Positions 35,661 through 47,564 of a stretch of 64,000 nt of DNA are shown here, in pieces. The stretch is from Breviolum minutum Mf 1.05b.01. Taxonomy: Eukaryota; Sar; Dinophyceae; Suessiales; Symbiodiniaceae. Numbering within the stretch: position 1 is the stretch's first letter; every line of letters starts with the position of its first letter. Where the stretch lies: positions 160,976-224,975 of the forward strand of contig DF239208.1 of the NCBI GenBank assembly GCA_000507305.1, in the 5' to 3' direction. The position numbers and the translations under genes are program-made. The notes under the pieces are model-generated. The model saw nothing but the letters and a program-made list of their open reading frames with translations. It searched no databases and was not told where the DNA came from.

Positions 35661-35763
35661 CTGGCGGTAATTGTTCGGTCAGTTCCGGACCACCATCCCC
35701 GAACGTTTGCTTTGGGAAATCCCGGACCCACAGATCGACGCAGGCTGGCGCCAATTTCAAGGC
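35661..35763 (-). CDS. Internal exon, unknown gene
   Basis: Minus-strand acceptor CATCCCCATGACCGCCAG and donor CCGCCAG|GTTGTG. The 34 codons contain KLAPACVDLWVRDFPKQTFG and GGPELTEQLPP, GC-rich in third position. The plus strand is open too but reads H/P/R/S-rich. Downstream DNA is family B copy 3, so that element sits in the following intron. Confidence 0.6.
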
Positions 35764-36766
35764 CTGGCGGTCATGGGGATGCAACAACACAGTCTGATTC
35801 TAACATATCAGGGTGATGATAGGTAGGTTAAGTTCACCGAATTTCCACTGTGCCTAAATGAAATTGATTCACTGATTCGCTCTACGTTTTTCAGTCTGGA
35901 AAAATATCATAAAATCCTTGAATGTTACTGATACTCCTTGATGGTCACCAACCTACAAAAGTCACTAAAACAAGCACGGAAAAAAAAAAGCAAAAAGGGA
36001 TTCCGCTGCCAGATCAACTACAGTAGCTCTTGAAAGATGGGGTACCATCACCTGGAATATCACGTCATTCATCATCAATCATGAAGCATTGATGAATTGT
36101 AGTCACCACCACACCCTTAAAAGATGGTAGTACATACAGTACTAGTTACCAGTACTCATCAATCACACTTCGACTCACTACTAATTTCTAAGGGGATGAT
36201 GTTTCAGCACTGTAATGTTTATATACTACAAAAATCTGCAAAATGAGTCAAGTTTTTGCATAACAGCAGGGGATTAGCACAGTTCCCTTGTTTTCACCAT
36301 ATCCAACCATGCTCCCTTGGTGACGTGAGGCTCGGTGCCTTCACGTAGACATTCAGGCCAGTCTCAGCACCACCTGAGGGGCTGCGAAATCTGCTTCCCC
36401 GAGATTCCTAGCATAAAGGATGGGATTGGAACCTAAAAAATCCATACAAATCCAAATTCTAGGCAAGGGTCTGGATTCTTAGGGTATGTGCATATACATC
36501 ATTTTAGTTATGATTCATCACTATCAGTATATACATTATACATCTATGACCTATGTATTGGATGTATATAGCTGTACAATTCGGAGAGAGAGACAACTTG
36601 TGACAGCTTAGTACTTCGCATGACTTTGTAGATTGAAATGGTCAAGAGTCAAATGGTTGTAATGCCTTTAGAGATCTACAGGGTAGATACCAACTCCCAC
36701 TTGCATAATCATAAAATAAGATCTTACGGTGATGGACTCACTTGGATGATTCTTTCGCACTTGCAG
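35764..36766. other. Non-coding spacer
   Basis: Partial family G copy at about 36390-36486; AT-rich DNA; no exon seen. Confidence 0.5.
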
Positions 36767-37198
36767 AAGATCCCACCCCCCCCAAAAAAAAACAAATGCA
36801 TGAGGCTTCAGTCCAAGCCCCTTCCGCGGTCCAAAAAAATGAGAGAAAACAAAAAGAGGTTTCCACGACATAGGGCAGCATTGGCTTCACAGAGAGTGAC
36901 AGGTGTTGACAGAGTTTACCAAGGCATGAAACAGGTGGGCGAACCAAACTTTGAACCCCAAACATCCCGCCAAGACTTTTGGGAAGCCCACCCAGTTTCC
37001 AAAAAGTGGCAAAATGTTGGGCGACGTTTTTTTGTGTTGTCTTTTTTGATGTCCCGCGGGGCGTTCAAAAAAAAGCCGCTGTTCGTTTCCCCACGAGGAT
37101 TTCGTGGGAACAGCTTGAAACGAAACCGTGATGCGGGTGAAGTTGAAAGATGCCGGCAAGATGAGTCAAAACGGGACATCTTCCCCAGGAAGGGGTGA
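36767..37198 (+). CDS. Long basic terminal exon, unknown protein
   Basis: Acceptor GATTCTTTCGCACTTGCAG, then 143 codons to TGA, the longest splice-bounded exon here. Very rich in Lys/Arg (PRSKKMRENKKRFPRHR; SLKRNRDAGEVERCR); middle contains GVDRVYQGMKQVGEPNFEPQ and a hydrophobic bit RRFFVLSFLM. A nucleic-acid-binding or ribosome-associated role is only a guess from charge. The frame is open upstream to 36638, so the exon could be longer. Confidence 0.5.
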   Translation, partial: KIPPPPKKNKCMRLQSKPLPRSKKMRENKKRFPRHRAALASQRVTGVDRVYQGMKQVGEPNFEPQTSRQDFWEAHPVSKKWQNVGRRFFVLSFLMSRGAFKKKPLFVSPRGFRGNSLKRNRDAGEVERCRQDESKRDIFPRKG

Positions 37199-38396
37199 AT
37201 TTTTTTAAAAAAATGAGTTGCCACCTATATAGTATAGTATATTATTATTATCTTCCAACTACTATATGTCTGGGCAAGTTTCAGAATCTTCCATCAACAT
37301 TCTATCACCTATGAAGTTTGAAATGATACATAATCTATGTAGGGTTGTTTAGAAAGGATTCAGCTACCAAGCGTCCCATGGGATCGCCTGAGCTTCATCC
37401 GGGTACCATTGAGGATATGAACTGCCACACTGCCACACGTGTTCCCACAACCATTCCCTTGGCACCCTGTCTATGGTATCTTTGGTATCTCATTCCCCCT
37501 TGATGCGCCAAATACACAAAATACACAAAGCGCACATCTATCATTCTCAAAATTTCTGTTGCAATGAGGTTCATTCTGGCTGGACATGTTACAAAAAGAT
37601 ACAAAATGCTTCGATTTCAGTGATGCGTGGGCCGGGAAAACAGTGTAGATCATGAATCATGATAGTTGGCTTTAGCTATTGAATGAACCACTTGCAATTG
37701 GAATATGCTAAAAAATAATTTCTATGCCCAGTATCAATACTTTATATATCTATACTGTAATTCAATATGCCTTTCTGGTCGTGTGATATGAAATTCGATC
37801 TTTGCAGCTGATTTTCATCAAGCACTACTTTCAGGAAGGCATCCAAGCCCATCCACCACTGTGTGAGCAAATCATCCAGATGATCTCATCAAATACTACT
37901 GTTGATGGACAAAATCCTGCACCACCAAGAATGATGATTATCCTATTATTTATAGGGTTTTAAGCATCCCAGGTGGTGCAGGATTTCTTCCATCAACAGT
38001 AGTAGGAAATTCAGGTGATTGATGTAAGCATCGCTCTTCCACCACGGGAACTTGACCGGTTTCAAAACTCATTTCTCGGTGTCGTTTAAAAAGCCGTCCA
38101 AATCTCTCAGAACAACCTCAACGGCTACAACTGGAGCACGGAATTAATCTTGGGAAGAAAAACTATGATTCAGATTATACTCCCTGAAACTAACATAGCA
38201 CCTACCAGGAACCCCTCCCACAAGATCCACAAGGAAAATAGCCTTCGAACCATCCATTTTCAAGTGCGAACTTTTCTTTTCAGGGAGGGCATATAAGAGT
38301 GACAGGCAATGTTGGGAGATTCGACTAAAACAATAAGTGGACACAATTTTTTGAGAAACTCGATGGACTTTTCAATTCCAACTTGGGATATTGGAT
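37199..38396. other. Spacer with family A copy 5
   Basis: Family A copy 5 at 37897-38002 and an E-like element near 38178-38292. No convincing exon. Confidence 0.5.
37897..38002. mobile_element. MITE-like element, family A copy 5
   Basis: TACTGTTGATGGACAAAATCC left, GGATTTCTTCCATCAACAGTA right: the best preserved ends of the family. Confidence 0.93.
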
Positions 38397-38594
38397 TTAA
38401 AGAAATTCTAAAACATTGCGGAGATTAGATCCACATTCGAAAATGGACAAATCTTGGGAAATTGAAAAAACAAAACTTTGATTGGAAATGGCTGATGAAA
38501 CATTCATGGATTCCACCGAATGATTGTCCATCACCGCCTCCAAACTGACATTAGAAAACGCACCAGAAAAGTAGGCAATTGGAATTGGAATCAC
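38397..38594 (-). CDS. Terminal exon, unknown
   Basis: Minus-strand acceptor AAGAACATCAG, then 65 codons to TAA. Contains YFSGAFSNVSLEAVMDNHSV and FSISQDLSIFECGSNLRNVL. Strongly protein-like; the plus strand is closed. Confidence 0.58.
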   Translation of the reverse strand: MIPIPIAYFSGAFSNVSLEAVMDNHSVESMNVSSAISNQSFVFSISQDLSIFECGSNLRNVLEFL

Positions 38595-38658
38595 CTGATG
38601 TTCTTTTTGATCATTGAGGAATTGGAGCGCCTACATTTTCGAGTATGCAACTGAACTT

Positions 38659-38811
38659 TTAGCCAATCCGATTCCCCAAGGAGGAACACATTGGCTTCAT
38701 CTTCTTTAATGGAAGGTTATGGAATCTAGCCCTATCTATGTACGATGCGTACGCAGGGGCAAATTCATCGTTCAAATCAAAATCCAACAAAATACTGATA
38801 ATGGCAGACAA
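38659..38811 (-). CDS. Exon, unknown, ends in stop
   Basis: Minus-strand acceptor AGTTTGGACAG, then 50 codons to TAA. Contains SILLDFDLNDEFAPAYASYI. Only 64 bases from the next minus-strand exon, so an internal donor (AAT|GTGTTC) may link them instead of the stop. Confidence 0.58.
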   Translation of the reverse strand: MSAIISILLDFDLNDEFAPAYASYIDRARFHNLPLKKMKPMCSSLGNRIG

Positions 38812-39423
38812 CTGTCCAAACTTTCTCGGCAAATTCCTCCATTTGTCACCCAACCGTCGGTTTATCAAGATATCAAGCTTTGTTGCAAATCAACTTTGAC
38901 AACTCCTACCCCATTCAGGTGCCATTTAAAGGTAATACTGTAATACTATTATTCAATGATACCACATTTGGGGCCAGTATTCCATGTCAATTCAACTCAG
39001 GCCTTTTTTGTGGTCAGTTGAAACTTTGCCCCAAATGATTTTTCTGAAATCAGAGGGTTTCTTCTATCTTCCAGCCACCTCTTGATACTTGCAGTAATTT
39101 TATCACCGGACATCACCTCACACTTTGACCTGAATGGTGGGTGGGTAACAGAAGATGTTCCTCCTCATGCCTTTATATAGTTGCAAAATCGAGCTACAAC
39201 CACCGCCAAGAGCGCGATAAGGACTGGTAAGAACCTCAGCTGTGTAATGTCGCCTCCGGAGTGGGAAGTTTTTCCGGGAAAAAATATAGAATACCTTGCT
39301 GGCCTAGTAGGTGCTTAATGGCAACAAAACGCCAAAAAACACTAGAACACCAAAAGAAAGCGTTCTGTTGGTTCTCAATCTGGTAAACTCAATTTGTACA
39401 TCCTATTGAACATGCAGTAGAAA

Positions 39424-39651
39424 TTATATCAACCTATGCGTTGTCATTTTTTTGGTACTGCACCTGCCGGGTTGGACCCAAAAGAATCGTCTTCTGAACC
39501 ATGGAATTTTTCCACGTTGTTGCGGGGAGGGTAGGTGGTTCCGAAAATGGAACTGGACATCAATGACTTGAAACATTTCTGTTGACCCCAACTCCTGAGT
39601 TAATAAACCCTCACATGAACGGGTAAACAATACTTCACCTTCACCGTTCAA
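39424..39651 (-). CDS. Candidate terminal exon, unknown
   Basis: Open minus-strand frame of 75 codons to TAA; contains CEGLLTQELGSTEMFQVIDV then a basic FRRRFFWVQPGR. No ATG; the acceptor is unclear. Confidence 0.45.
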   Translation of the reverse strand: MNGEGEVLFTRSCEGLLTQELGSTEMFQVIDVQFHFRNHLPSPQQRGKIPWFRRRFFWVQPGRCSTKKMTTHRLI

Positions 39652-40704
39652 TTAATTTGGTTGAAGCATTTTGGGGAAAGAAGAATCCTATTCCCGAACT
39701 TCATCTTTGCCGGGCTCACTGAGTAGTGAGGTCAGCAGAAATCACTTGCCTATGGTTGTTTGTACCTGTCACATTGTTTCACACTGTTGTTCCGCAAAAC
39801 AATGTAACAGTTGAGTAGCAAATATCTCATGAAGTACCGGTTAAAAGATGTTTGAAGATTCCAATCCAGATATTGCATACAGTTGCTAGGGATGTTGTTT
39901 AAGATGTACATGTTTAAGATCTTGACCCAGATGTAGACATTTCATTATATAAAGTGTGCCAAGATGTGTTTTAACAATTGTTGTAAGCATCCCAACTGGT
40001 TTACCGCATGACAAAAAAAACGTCTCGATTTTTCTCCTACCAAATCATCATCAATTGGAAGTTCGCTTTTTAAGTCCCTTGAATTTTGGGCGCCTTTGGA
40101 AAAACACCCCAAAAAAACAGAGACCTTAGGTATCCCTTAACAAAAACCCGTGCCAAAATTCCCTTAACCAATCTGACCAGGTCACAAAGCTAGTAAGCCA
40201 CATTGACTATCAGGACTCACTCCCAGTAGCGCAAAAAGAGTTTCAAATTGTCCAGGCCTTGGAGGCAAGACTCGATTTGTCGATACTTTTCCCAGCATAT
40301 CAAGTAACGGGATATCCCACCCTGGGGATATGGTTTATGTCATCTTCGAAAGTGCCTTGATAGAACATGTGTATATATATATACACATATTACTTTTCAG
40401 GGATGGTATCCTTTCCAACCACTTTTTGAAGGATGTGTTTGAGTGGTGCGTTTTGGAGGACATGAACGTTTGACATTCATTTTCAAACATGTCCAGTATT
40501 GACATTTAAAAATTCCAAGAGACAAGTTGCAAAAAGGTGCAAAAATAGCAGCATCGCCTGCTGAAAATCTTCAGATGGTGCCTATCAGTCACCAAAGGCT
40601 ATGAAAGAATGGTCGATCCATAGAGTCACACAAACCACTTGAGTCCCACTGTGTATCAACTAGATCCCCAACACATTGTTCTCATTACTATTATCGTTGG
40701 TCAC

Positions 40705-40705
40705 T

Positions 40706-40785
<80 letters not shown>

Positions 40786-40786
40786 T
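40705..40786. repeat. (ATC)n triplet microsatellite
   Basis: About 27 ATC units. Poly-His in translation is an artefact. Confidence 0.97.
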
Positions 40787-41135
40787 TCATTCTTGTTTTC
40801 GGACAACTACTAGAAATGAACTTGAAGTCGGTTTTTGTTCCAACTTGAAAGACGGCAACGAAAAGACATGGTTTTCTTGTCCACGAATCTTCATCAAGTT
40901 ATGAAGCACCTAAATTTGGGGAGAAATCCGTCGCAACAGACATCATTGCACATTGAAATTGGCTTAAGATCAAGTATATAACAATCTCCCTGTACCATTC
41001 CGAAGCGTTCCACGAGTGCTGGAAAGCTATACAAAATACCTACCATATCCTACATCATCGTCTTCCAGCCCCCATTAACTACCACCCTTTCCCTCCTTGT
41101 TTTCTCCCGCTGTGCCACCCTTGCTGGGCCACCAG

Positions 41136-41244
41136 GCAGGACACAATCAACGGCACCTTCCAAAAAATACCGCAAGAAGCCACGCAAACGTCCAGAGTCA
41201 CGCCGTCGTGGAGCTCGTTCGAACCTGCCAACCATTGGAAAAAG
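41136..41244 (+). CDS. Internal exon, unknown
   Basis: Acceptor with a long pyrimidine tract (CTTTCCCTCCTTGTTTTCTC...CACCAG) and AAAAG|GTAGTT donor. Two frames fit: one containing NGTFQKIPQEATQTSRVTPS, the other HANVQSHAVVELVRTCQPLE. Product unknown. Confidence 0.48.
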
Positions 41245-42819
41245 GTAGTTGTTTTTTCAGAATGACAAGTGAAACACTGGGAAGGGAACGGTTGTTGTTG
41301 AGAAAGATTTATATATTTCAAACATGAAAATTGTTGGCGAAAGTGAATCTGAATTGATGTTGAGGTGGTTCCTCTAGAAGCGAGACATCAGGGGTGGGTT
41401 TCCATGTCCCATCCGCATCCAGGGCTCAGTTCGAGCGCAGCGGTCCATGCCAATAAATTCTCACGTCAAGAAGGAAAAAGCATGAAAAAGCGTTCAGCCG
41501 GTTTCCATGTATGTATATATAAATATATATGTATATATATATATAGTCCCCTGAAAACTAACATATCCCCTTAAAAATTGCTGGAATTTCTGAAATTTCC
41601 TTTTAATAAATGGTCCCTTTTTAGGAGACAATGTGAATTTTCGGGTCCAGGGGTATATGTTTTAATAAAAAAAATCAATGTTTCTCTTCCATCCAAGGTG
41701 CATCTGTAGTGCTGCTCCCATCTGGGCGCGTTCTTTGGCACCCACCTTGAAACCGTCCGTGAAGTTATTTTTCACCCCTTTGGAGCTCTGGGGAACCAAA
41801 AACGTGTCCTTCGTTTCGGAGGTGTTAATACAAAAACACCTGTTCTTGTAGGAAAATACTGATGTGGTACAGGGTCTGGACTAGACCACTTCCTACAACA
41901 TTAAGACCAGGGGATACAGGATAATTATTAAGGTTTATGTAGTGACAGCTTGAGTATCTTGCAAGGTACAAAAATAACTTACGCCTACTGTAGCACTTCT
42001 GGCTAAATGTCAAAGTCTTAGTCCTTTGTACCTTGAATAAAGATACTCAGGTCTAATTGGTGTTGAAGTCGAGTATGACCAGCGCAGTTGAATAAGGAAT
42101 TCCGAACGTGCAGACTGCGGCCACGATTAGGTGGTTCATGTGGTTCATACCCCGCAAATCATCTACAAGCGGGTCTAGGTCGGGAATAATCAATCTTACC
42201 AAAAAGGTGTAATTACTTGAGTCAAACAAAAAAAGAAAGCGTTGAATCTCCGATGCCGGGGAAAGATTGATTCATCCATGTGAATTTTTCAGCTGCCCTT
42301 GAAATCCTCTCTAAACTTTAAACCTGTTCGCTTCCACCCTTTCTACACTACTCGTTACATTTGACTTGATAGTGGCATAATATTGGGACAAACAATTCCG
42401 AAATGTCGACAGACATTTCAACCAAGCATGCACTCTTTTAATCAAGGCATCGGCCCTAAAACTTGGTAGCGTAACGGCTACATGTTATCTAGTTGGCGGT
42501 TTCAACCCATTTGAAAAATATTAATCAAATTGGATCATTTCCCCAGGTGGGGGTGAAAATAAAAAATATTTAAAACCACCACCCAGTTATGCTATCATCA
42601 TGTTACACTTTGATTGTTTCCCTTTCACTATCCTGCATTGGAAATAGTATCTCCGGACCCTATCTGAAATCGTAAATTTGCACCATCTTTTTTGTTCCAA
42701 ACAAATTCCAATTCGTCAGATTCGCGACGCCTGAAGGGTAGAAGGACTGCGACGCAATTGCTCCAAAGCTGCATGGAAATTGTTGTCACCTGAAGTCGAG
42801 GAAGAGAAGAAACCTTCCT
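41245..42819. other. Non-coding with elements
   Basis: AT run near 41512-41545, an E-like element at 41545-41660, family C copy 2 at 42490-42586. No convincing exon. Confidence 0.5.
42490..42586. mobile_element. MITE-like element, family C copy 2
   Basis: TAGTTGGCGGTTTCAACCCA left, AAAACCACCACCCAGTTA right. Middle contains AAATTGGATCATTTCCCCAG. Confidence 0.92.
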
Positions 42820-43359
42820 TCAGAAATGTGATATATAAAATTGTCTGTGAAAACTGTCTTTTTGGTGTGTCTCTAAATTAGGGACCAACAAAATCCTCTC
42901 GAAATTTAGTTGATTTCTTAGTAAGAAACAAATGGATTTGGGGGAGTTTTCGTAATCTCGAGAGACGTACGGTATCCAATATTCACAGCCATGAAAAAAA
43001 AGGACCAGAACCCTCATCACTAAGATGTGGTGAAGGAAACGGGTGGCTAACTGGTTCTCCATGAATGGGATATTTGTTTCCCCATCTGAGAAAGAGTGGA
43101 GCTTGGTTGACAATGCACTCTTTACCAAAATTAACCTTGTCAGATTTCTGAGTTGTGAGGTACCATCTATAGAGACTGACCCAAAGACGCTATACCTGTC
43201 ATACCTGTAGTCGTTGAAATAAAATAGGGACCACCGTGAAAGGCAAAGCTCCAGAGCCCAAGACATGATAGTCCAGAATGCATCGAGAGCTTTGCAGTAT
43301 GCAGAAGTGTATAGTTGTTGTTTGATTTCAACAAAAAAACGACTTTTGAATTGAAATCC
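42820..43359 (-). CDS. Long open exon(s), unknown protein
   Basis: Minus-strand acceptor TTCAATTATTGCAG at 43360, then 179 codons without a stop to 42820, far above the chance expectation here. First part contains KALDAFWTIMSWALELCLSR; a strong donor (TACAG|GTATGA) at 43204 could end an exon there. The rest contains HSFSDGETNIPFMENQLATR and NLETHQKDSFHRQFYISHF. A plus-strand frame opposite 43020-43200 (NALFTKINLVRFLSCEVPS) is the rival. Confidence 0.48.
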   Translation of the reverse strand, partial: GFQFKSRFFVEIKQQLYTSAYCKALDAFWTIMSWALELCLSRWSLFYFNDYRYDRYSVFGSVSIDGTSQLRNLTRLILVKSALSTKLHSFSDGETNIPFMENQLATRFLHHILVMRVLVLFFHGCEYWIPYVSRDYENSPKSICFLLRNQLNFERILLVPNLETHQKDSFHRQFYISHF

Positions 43360-45282
43360 CTGCAATAATTGAATGGTCTTGCCAAAAAGTTTTATTTTTC
43401 CCAGTGAATATCATAAGGTCCATGTCTTGCGCTGAAATGCGCTGCATATATGTGTGATTTTACAAAACATGCGGTAATATCCTCCCAAACTATCCAAATT
43501 CCTCCTCTTAATTCCTGAAATAACAGATTGATGTTGGCTTCTCTGTCACTTTCAAGACCTCTGTAGGGTTTCAAGTGATATTTCTATAAATTTCGGACTG
43601 TCACCACCAAATTTTGAAGTGCCGAAAATGAAACTCTTGGGGATGTTCCATTTGAATTATCTACTGTACCTCGTCGTTCCAGGATCTCAACAAAAAATCC
43701 TTGGAGCCTGCGCGAACATAGCTTCGAGAGAGATAAAAAAATCTGCGATGAATCTGACCATCAAAATGTCAAAGTCTCCACATTGGAAGCATCTGACTAT
43801 ATCTCCTTGTTTTCCAAGACTTGTGAAAAACAGCACTCAAAGAAATTGCTTGAGGATGAAAGGTCCAGGGGTTTTCCGCTAAGTATTGAGGTTTTTTTCG
43901 GTTCCGCCGACATCAAAGGTCAATCAGACCCTCCGGACCCATTTTTCCCCGATTGAATCTCGAGGGGCATGTCATTAAGGCAGCACAACAGGTGTCCAGA
44001 TCGCATCCACTCACCTGGTCAGGGGACTATCGGCTGACGGGGGAGATAACATGGCTGGTATACCATTAGTTTCTAACGGCTGGGGTGATTTTTTTTTGCT
44101 AAATTTCAGGTTGGGTGGATCATTGGAGGAGAAAATCTTGGCCAGGCCTGGAAACAAAATTCACACCAAACTTCAGCAACCAAGCAAATAATTAGAATAA
44201 CCAGCGTCTACAAATTAGTTGATTTCTTCTGACGTTTCTCATCAGTTCTACAACGAAACTTGAAGGATCCTACGAAAACAAAAACAAAAAAACAACTTCA
44301 TGTCCCTTCATGAAAATCTGCACCGGGGGGGGATAGTGAAACTTTTAAAGCTGTGATGCAAATTCAATCCGATTGGAGGGTTTCGCATAGGTCCCCTTGG
44401 TCACTTAGATGGGCCGATACGCAAAATCTGCGGCACCCTGTTGGGAAAAGAAATTATGAAGACCCATAGGGTTTCATGATGTTGTGGGAAAGCATGTCGC
44501 GAAGGGAATCTGACATATCTGCATTTGGGCGCTGATTCTGTCGCAATGATGTCACGTGATGGTCATATGATCATTTCTGCAAAAATGTTCATCATGCATT
44601 AGCCAGATATTGAGCGAGAAGAGCAAAAAGTTTCAGCAAAATCCGTTGGACCATGCTTACCATCTGACAGGAATCTCACCCAAATCACACCTCTGATAGC
44701 TTCAGGATAACTCCTGGCGCAGGAGTTTCATCGTCCTGTGCGTCGACAAAGCTATCTGGTCCGAAGGAATCACAACACCTATAATATATCTATATCACGT
44801 ACAATAAAAATATAAAAATAACATAATGTATATATATATATATACAAAATATGATACAATATATAAACATATTAGACAGGATATAACATATAATATTGTT
44901 TATAATGTATTGAAAAAATATACAATATATAAAAGATATACGATTAATGATATATGAAATGTACAATACAATATGTATACATGTATATACATGATATATG
45001 ATTAAAACAATGATTTATCATACATCATTTATGTATCATACAGTAAATATTATATCATATATGAGTACTATATATGTATATATACGTACATATATTATTA
45101 TGTATACTATTCAATATAAAAATAGTATATCGTATATCGTATATACATAAGCATCATGTTATACTGTAAATATACATACATGATAAATGTTTTTATGGTT
45201 GGAAGTGAATACCCACCTCATCTTTTCAACTTACCACATCAAGCCACAACTAAAATGCAGAAATAGATCTGGTAACGATGTA
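43360..45282. other. Non-coding, includes an AT-rich block
   Basis: A plus frame 43619-43882 (contains LYLVVPGSQQKILGACANIA) is weakly coding-like. AT-rich block at 44778-45190. Otherwise nothing recognised. Confidence 0.45.
44778..45190. repeat. AT-rich low-complexity block
   Basis: Four hundred bases almost free of G/C, built from ATATAC/GTATAT with many short palindromes. Confidence 0.9.
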
Positions 45283-45462
45283 TCAAACAAAAAATCTGAA
45301 ATCTTCTGACATCAAACATGTCCACGCTTTCAGTAAAACCATTTCAGTGTCATTTTGATGCATCCGAGTTGTTTCATGAGAATCCACCAGCCGCCGACTT
45401 AAACCAACAGCTGCCTTCAATCCATCCGGTGTTGCCGAGCGATGTGTGTCAGGATGTTCGTC
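45283..45462 (-). CDS. Terminal exon, unknown
   Basis: Minus-strand acceptor TAATTTGATCGTCCAG, then 59 codons to TGA. Contains THRSATPDGLKAAVGLSRRL and NDTEMVLLKAWTCLMSEDF. Purine-rich first positions. Product unknown. Confidence 0.6.
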   Translation of the reverse strand, partial: DEHPDTHRSATPDGLKAAVGLSRRLVDSHETTRMHQNDTEMVLLKAWTCLMSEDFRFFV

Positions 45463-46140
45463 CTGGACGATCAAATTAGCATCCCATTTTGTTTCAAAAA
45501 AAATCACCCATCTAAACCAGTATTTGAGCAGTGCTAATAATGCCATTGTGACATTTCATACATATGAAATCAGTTATAATGATATCTATATGCATTATTA
45601 TGTATACTCTCTAAGGATACTAAATAACCAGGGTTTGGATCACCGCTCATTTGAGTAACAAAAGGGCATTCTTCAAAATCAAAAGGTATAACATGGTATA
45701 AGTATACCTATTCTTGAGGGCAACAACAGCCACAACAACTGCTACTACTACTACTTACTATATACTTACTACTGCTGGCTACTGCGGCTACTAGGGAAAA
45801 TCCGGTATGGGGACCATTCCGTCAACGCCAAACACGGGATATGGCGTGCATATCTCACTTTCGATCACCACTGATCGCAAACCTCAAAATTTGAAAACTG
45901 ACCATGCTCTCATGAAAAGCGTTGGATGTTCTGGCCAGCAAAAGCCCGTATTTTCAGCAGCTGCTACAACTGAAATGATTCGAAGATCTGAAGTTGTATG
46001 CTTACCTTCTCTTTATCGATAAACCTCCACTCTCAAAATAGCAAAGTGTTGGGAACTGCCCCCTGACCTGTAACAGTCCCAAAAAGAAAAAAGAAGCTAG
46101 AGATTCTGTAGTAAACCAATTCGGTGAATTTGTTTACAAC

Positions 46141-46240
46141 GAAAAATCCAACCCATTCGAAAAATATGCTCGTCACATTGGATCATTTCCAAGCTAAACA
46201 TCGGGGTGAAAAAATGAAAAACATTTGAAACCACCACCTA
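46141..46240. mobile_element. Family C copy 3, 5' end degraded
   Basis: Right arm ACATTTGAAACCACCACCTA intact; the left arm is only partly recognisable (CCAACCCATTCGAAAAATAT). Confidence 0.8.
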
Positions 46241-46338
46241 CCTGTAACTTGAATTAAGGCCATTTTGGGTAGGATTCCCTTGCTAAACCACCATTTGGAG
46301 TATAAATTGCTCCAGTCATTGCGTTTGGGGGGGGCGAC

Positions 46339-46497
46339 CCTCCACAGAACAACCTGCCCAGTTCCTTCAGGTTTTTTCCCTCGCCTGCAACAAGCCTCCG
46401 TCGTTCCGTCGATTCCTTCGTGTGGAGGAGGTCGAAGCGCTCGGGGAATCCTGACTTCAGCTTGATGGTGGCGGATACGCCTTTTTCAAAGTAGAGC
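46339..46497 (-). CDS. Internal exon, unknown, well supported
   Basis: Minus-strand acceptor AACTGAAACTTCCAG, 52 codons with about three quarters G/C in third position, and a GGAGG|GTCGCC donor. Contains KGVSATIKLKSGFPERFDLL and KNLKELGRLFCGG. The frame remains open on both sides (46254-46559). No family recognised. Its neighbour downstream on the same strand is the 45283-45462 exon. Confidence 0.65.
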
Positions 46498-47375
46498 CTG
46501 GAAGTTTCAGTTTGGGGTTTCAAAAGTTTTGGAGCAAATTCTCCCTTTGGGACTATCATATATCTACCTGAAATTTCACTCCAATCCGTGCAGAAAGTTT
46601 TTCAGAGTCATTCAAGTATCCCCTCATGTTGGGGAATGTTTTTTCAATTCACAGATCTGAAGGTGTGGAGTAAGCGGCAAAACACCAGGATGGAGGTTTC
46701 CTGTTCAAAGTTGGGATCGATGATTGGTAAGGTGATGTTTACAGCAATAAACTCCACAAGTGATTGAAACAAAACCTCCAGTAATTCTATCTATGTTTCA
46801 TTCATTGTATAATCCTAACTTCCGCTGAAACAATGTTGGCAGTAAATCTTTGGCATTTTGGAGTGGGTCAAAAATAAAGCCAAACCCATGGCCCTTCTCG
46901 GTGACTTGGGAGGGAATCAAACCCTGGAGTAGATTCCCATGACCCGATTTCGCCTGAATCAAAAGGCATCAAAAGATAAGGATTTGAATATAATGAAACC
47001 TCTTCCAAGAATCCTGGTTGAGGTTCAGTATGGTTGATGGGTCCAGGTTCAGATGGTTGATGAACACCCGAAGCAAGACAACTTTCCGAAACTTTCAGTT
47101 TTTCAAAAAAATCTCAATCTGAAGATTACTTTCCCCACTGAACTGGAAGTTTTTTAATCATAATGTGACCACCCTGCCCATCTGCCAGCCTCAAATTGGG
47201 ACATTTCGACCGCCGTCACATTGGAAAGGAGCTCATGAAGGAAGTTGAAAGAATTGAAAAAAGGTGTGAACGAATGCATGGATGTTTACATGGTTTTCAT
47301 TTGGATTGTATCAGGAAAGATATGTATCCTTTGATAACTCCCTGATACGTTAAATCCATTTTTCATAGGTGAAAG

Positions 47376-47564
47376 ATGATCGTGAAAGTTGAAGGTGCTT
47401 GCCTTCAGAAGTTCTGCAGGCAGTTCGCGGCAGCAGAGGCTTACCGGCTTTCAGTAGAAAAGTTCAGATTTCAGATGTCACAAAAAAATGATGTAAATTT
47501 GGGTTACAGGCAACGCTCTGGAAGAACTACGGAAGCCTTAGAAATTGCAAAATCAATCCCCTGA
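47376..47564 (+). CDS. Possible first exon, unknown
   Basis: ATG at 47376, 9 bases after a TTTTTCATAG site; contains QKFCRQFAAAEAYRLSVEKF. A GAT|GTAAAT donor at 47502 is likely; otherwise the frame runs to TGA at 47564. Lies head-to-head with the minus-strand exon at 46339-46497. Confidence 0.5.
   Translation: MIVKVEGACLQKFCRQFAAAEAYRLSVEKFRFQMSQKNDVNLGYRQRSGRTTEALEIAKSIP

Larger units (their letters stand above)
38812..41135. other. Mostly non-coding, one likely minus exon
   Basis: Holds the 39424-39651 exon and the triplet array at 40705-40786. A weak family B-like piece lies at 40314-40370 (TATCCCACC...ATCTTCGAAAGTGCCTTG). Confidence 0.45.

Noticed and set aside
40639..40848. Poly-histidine frame
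   Set aside because: ATC array artefact.
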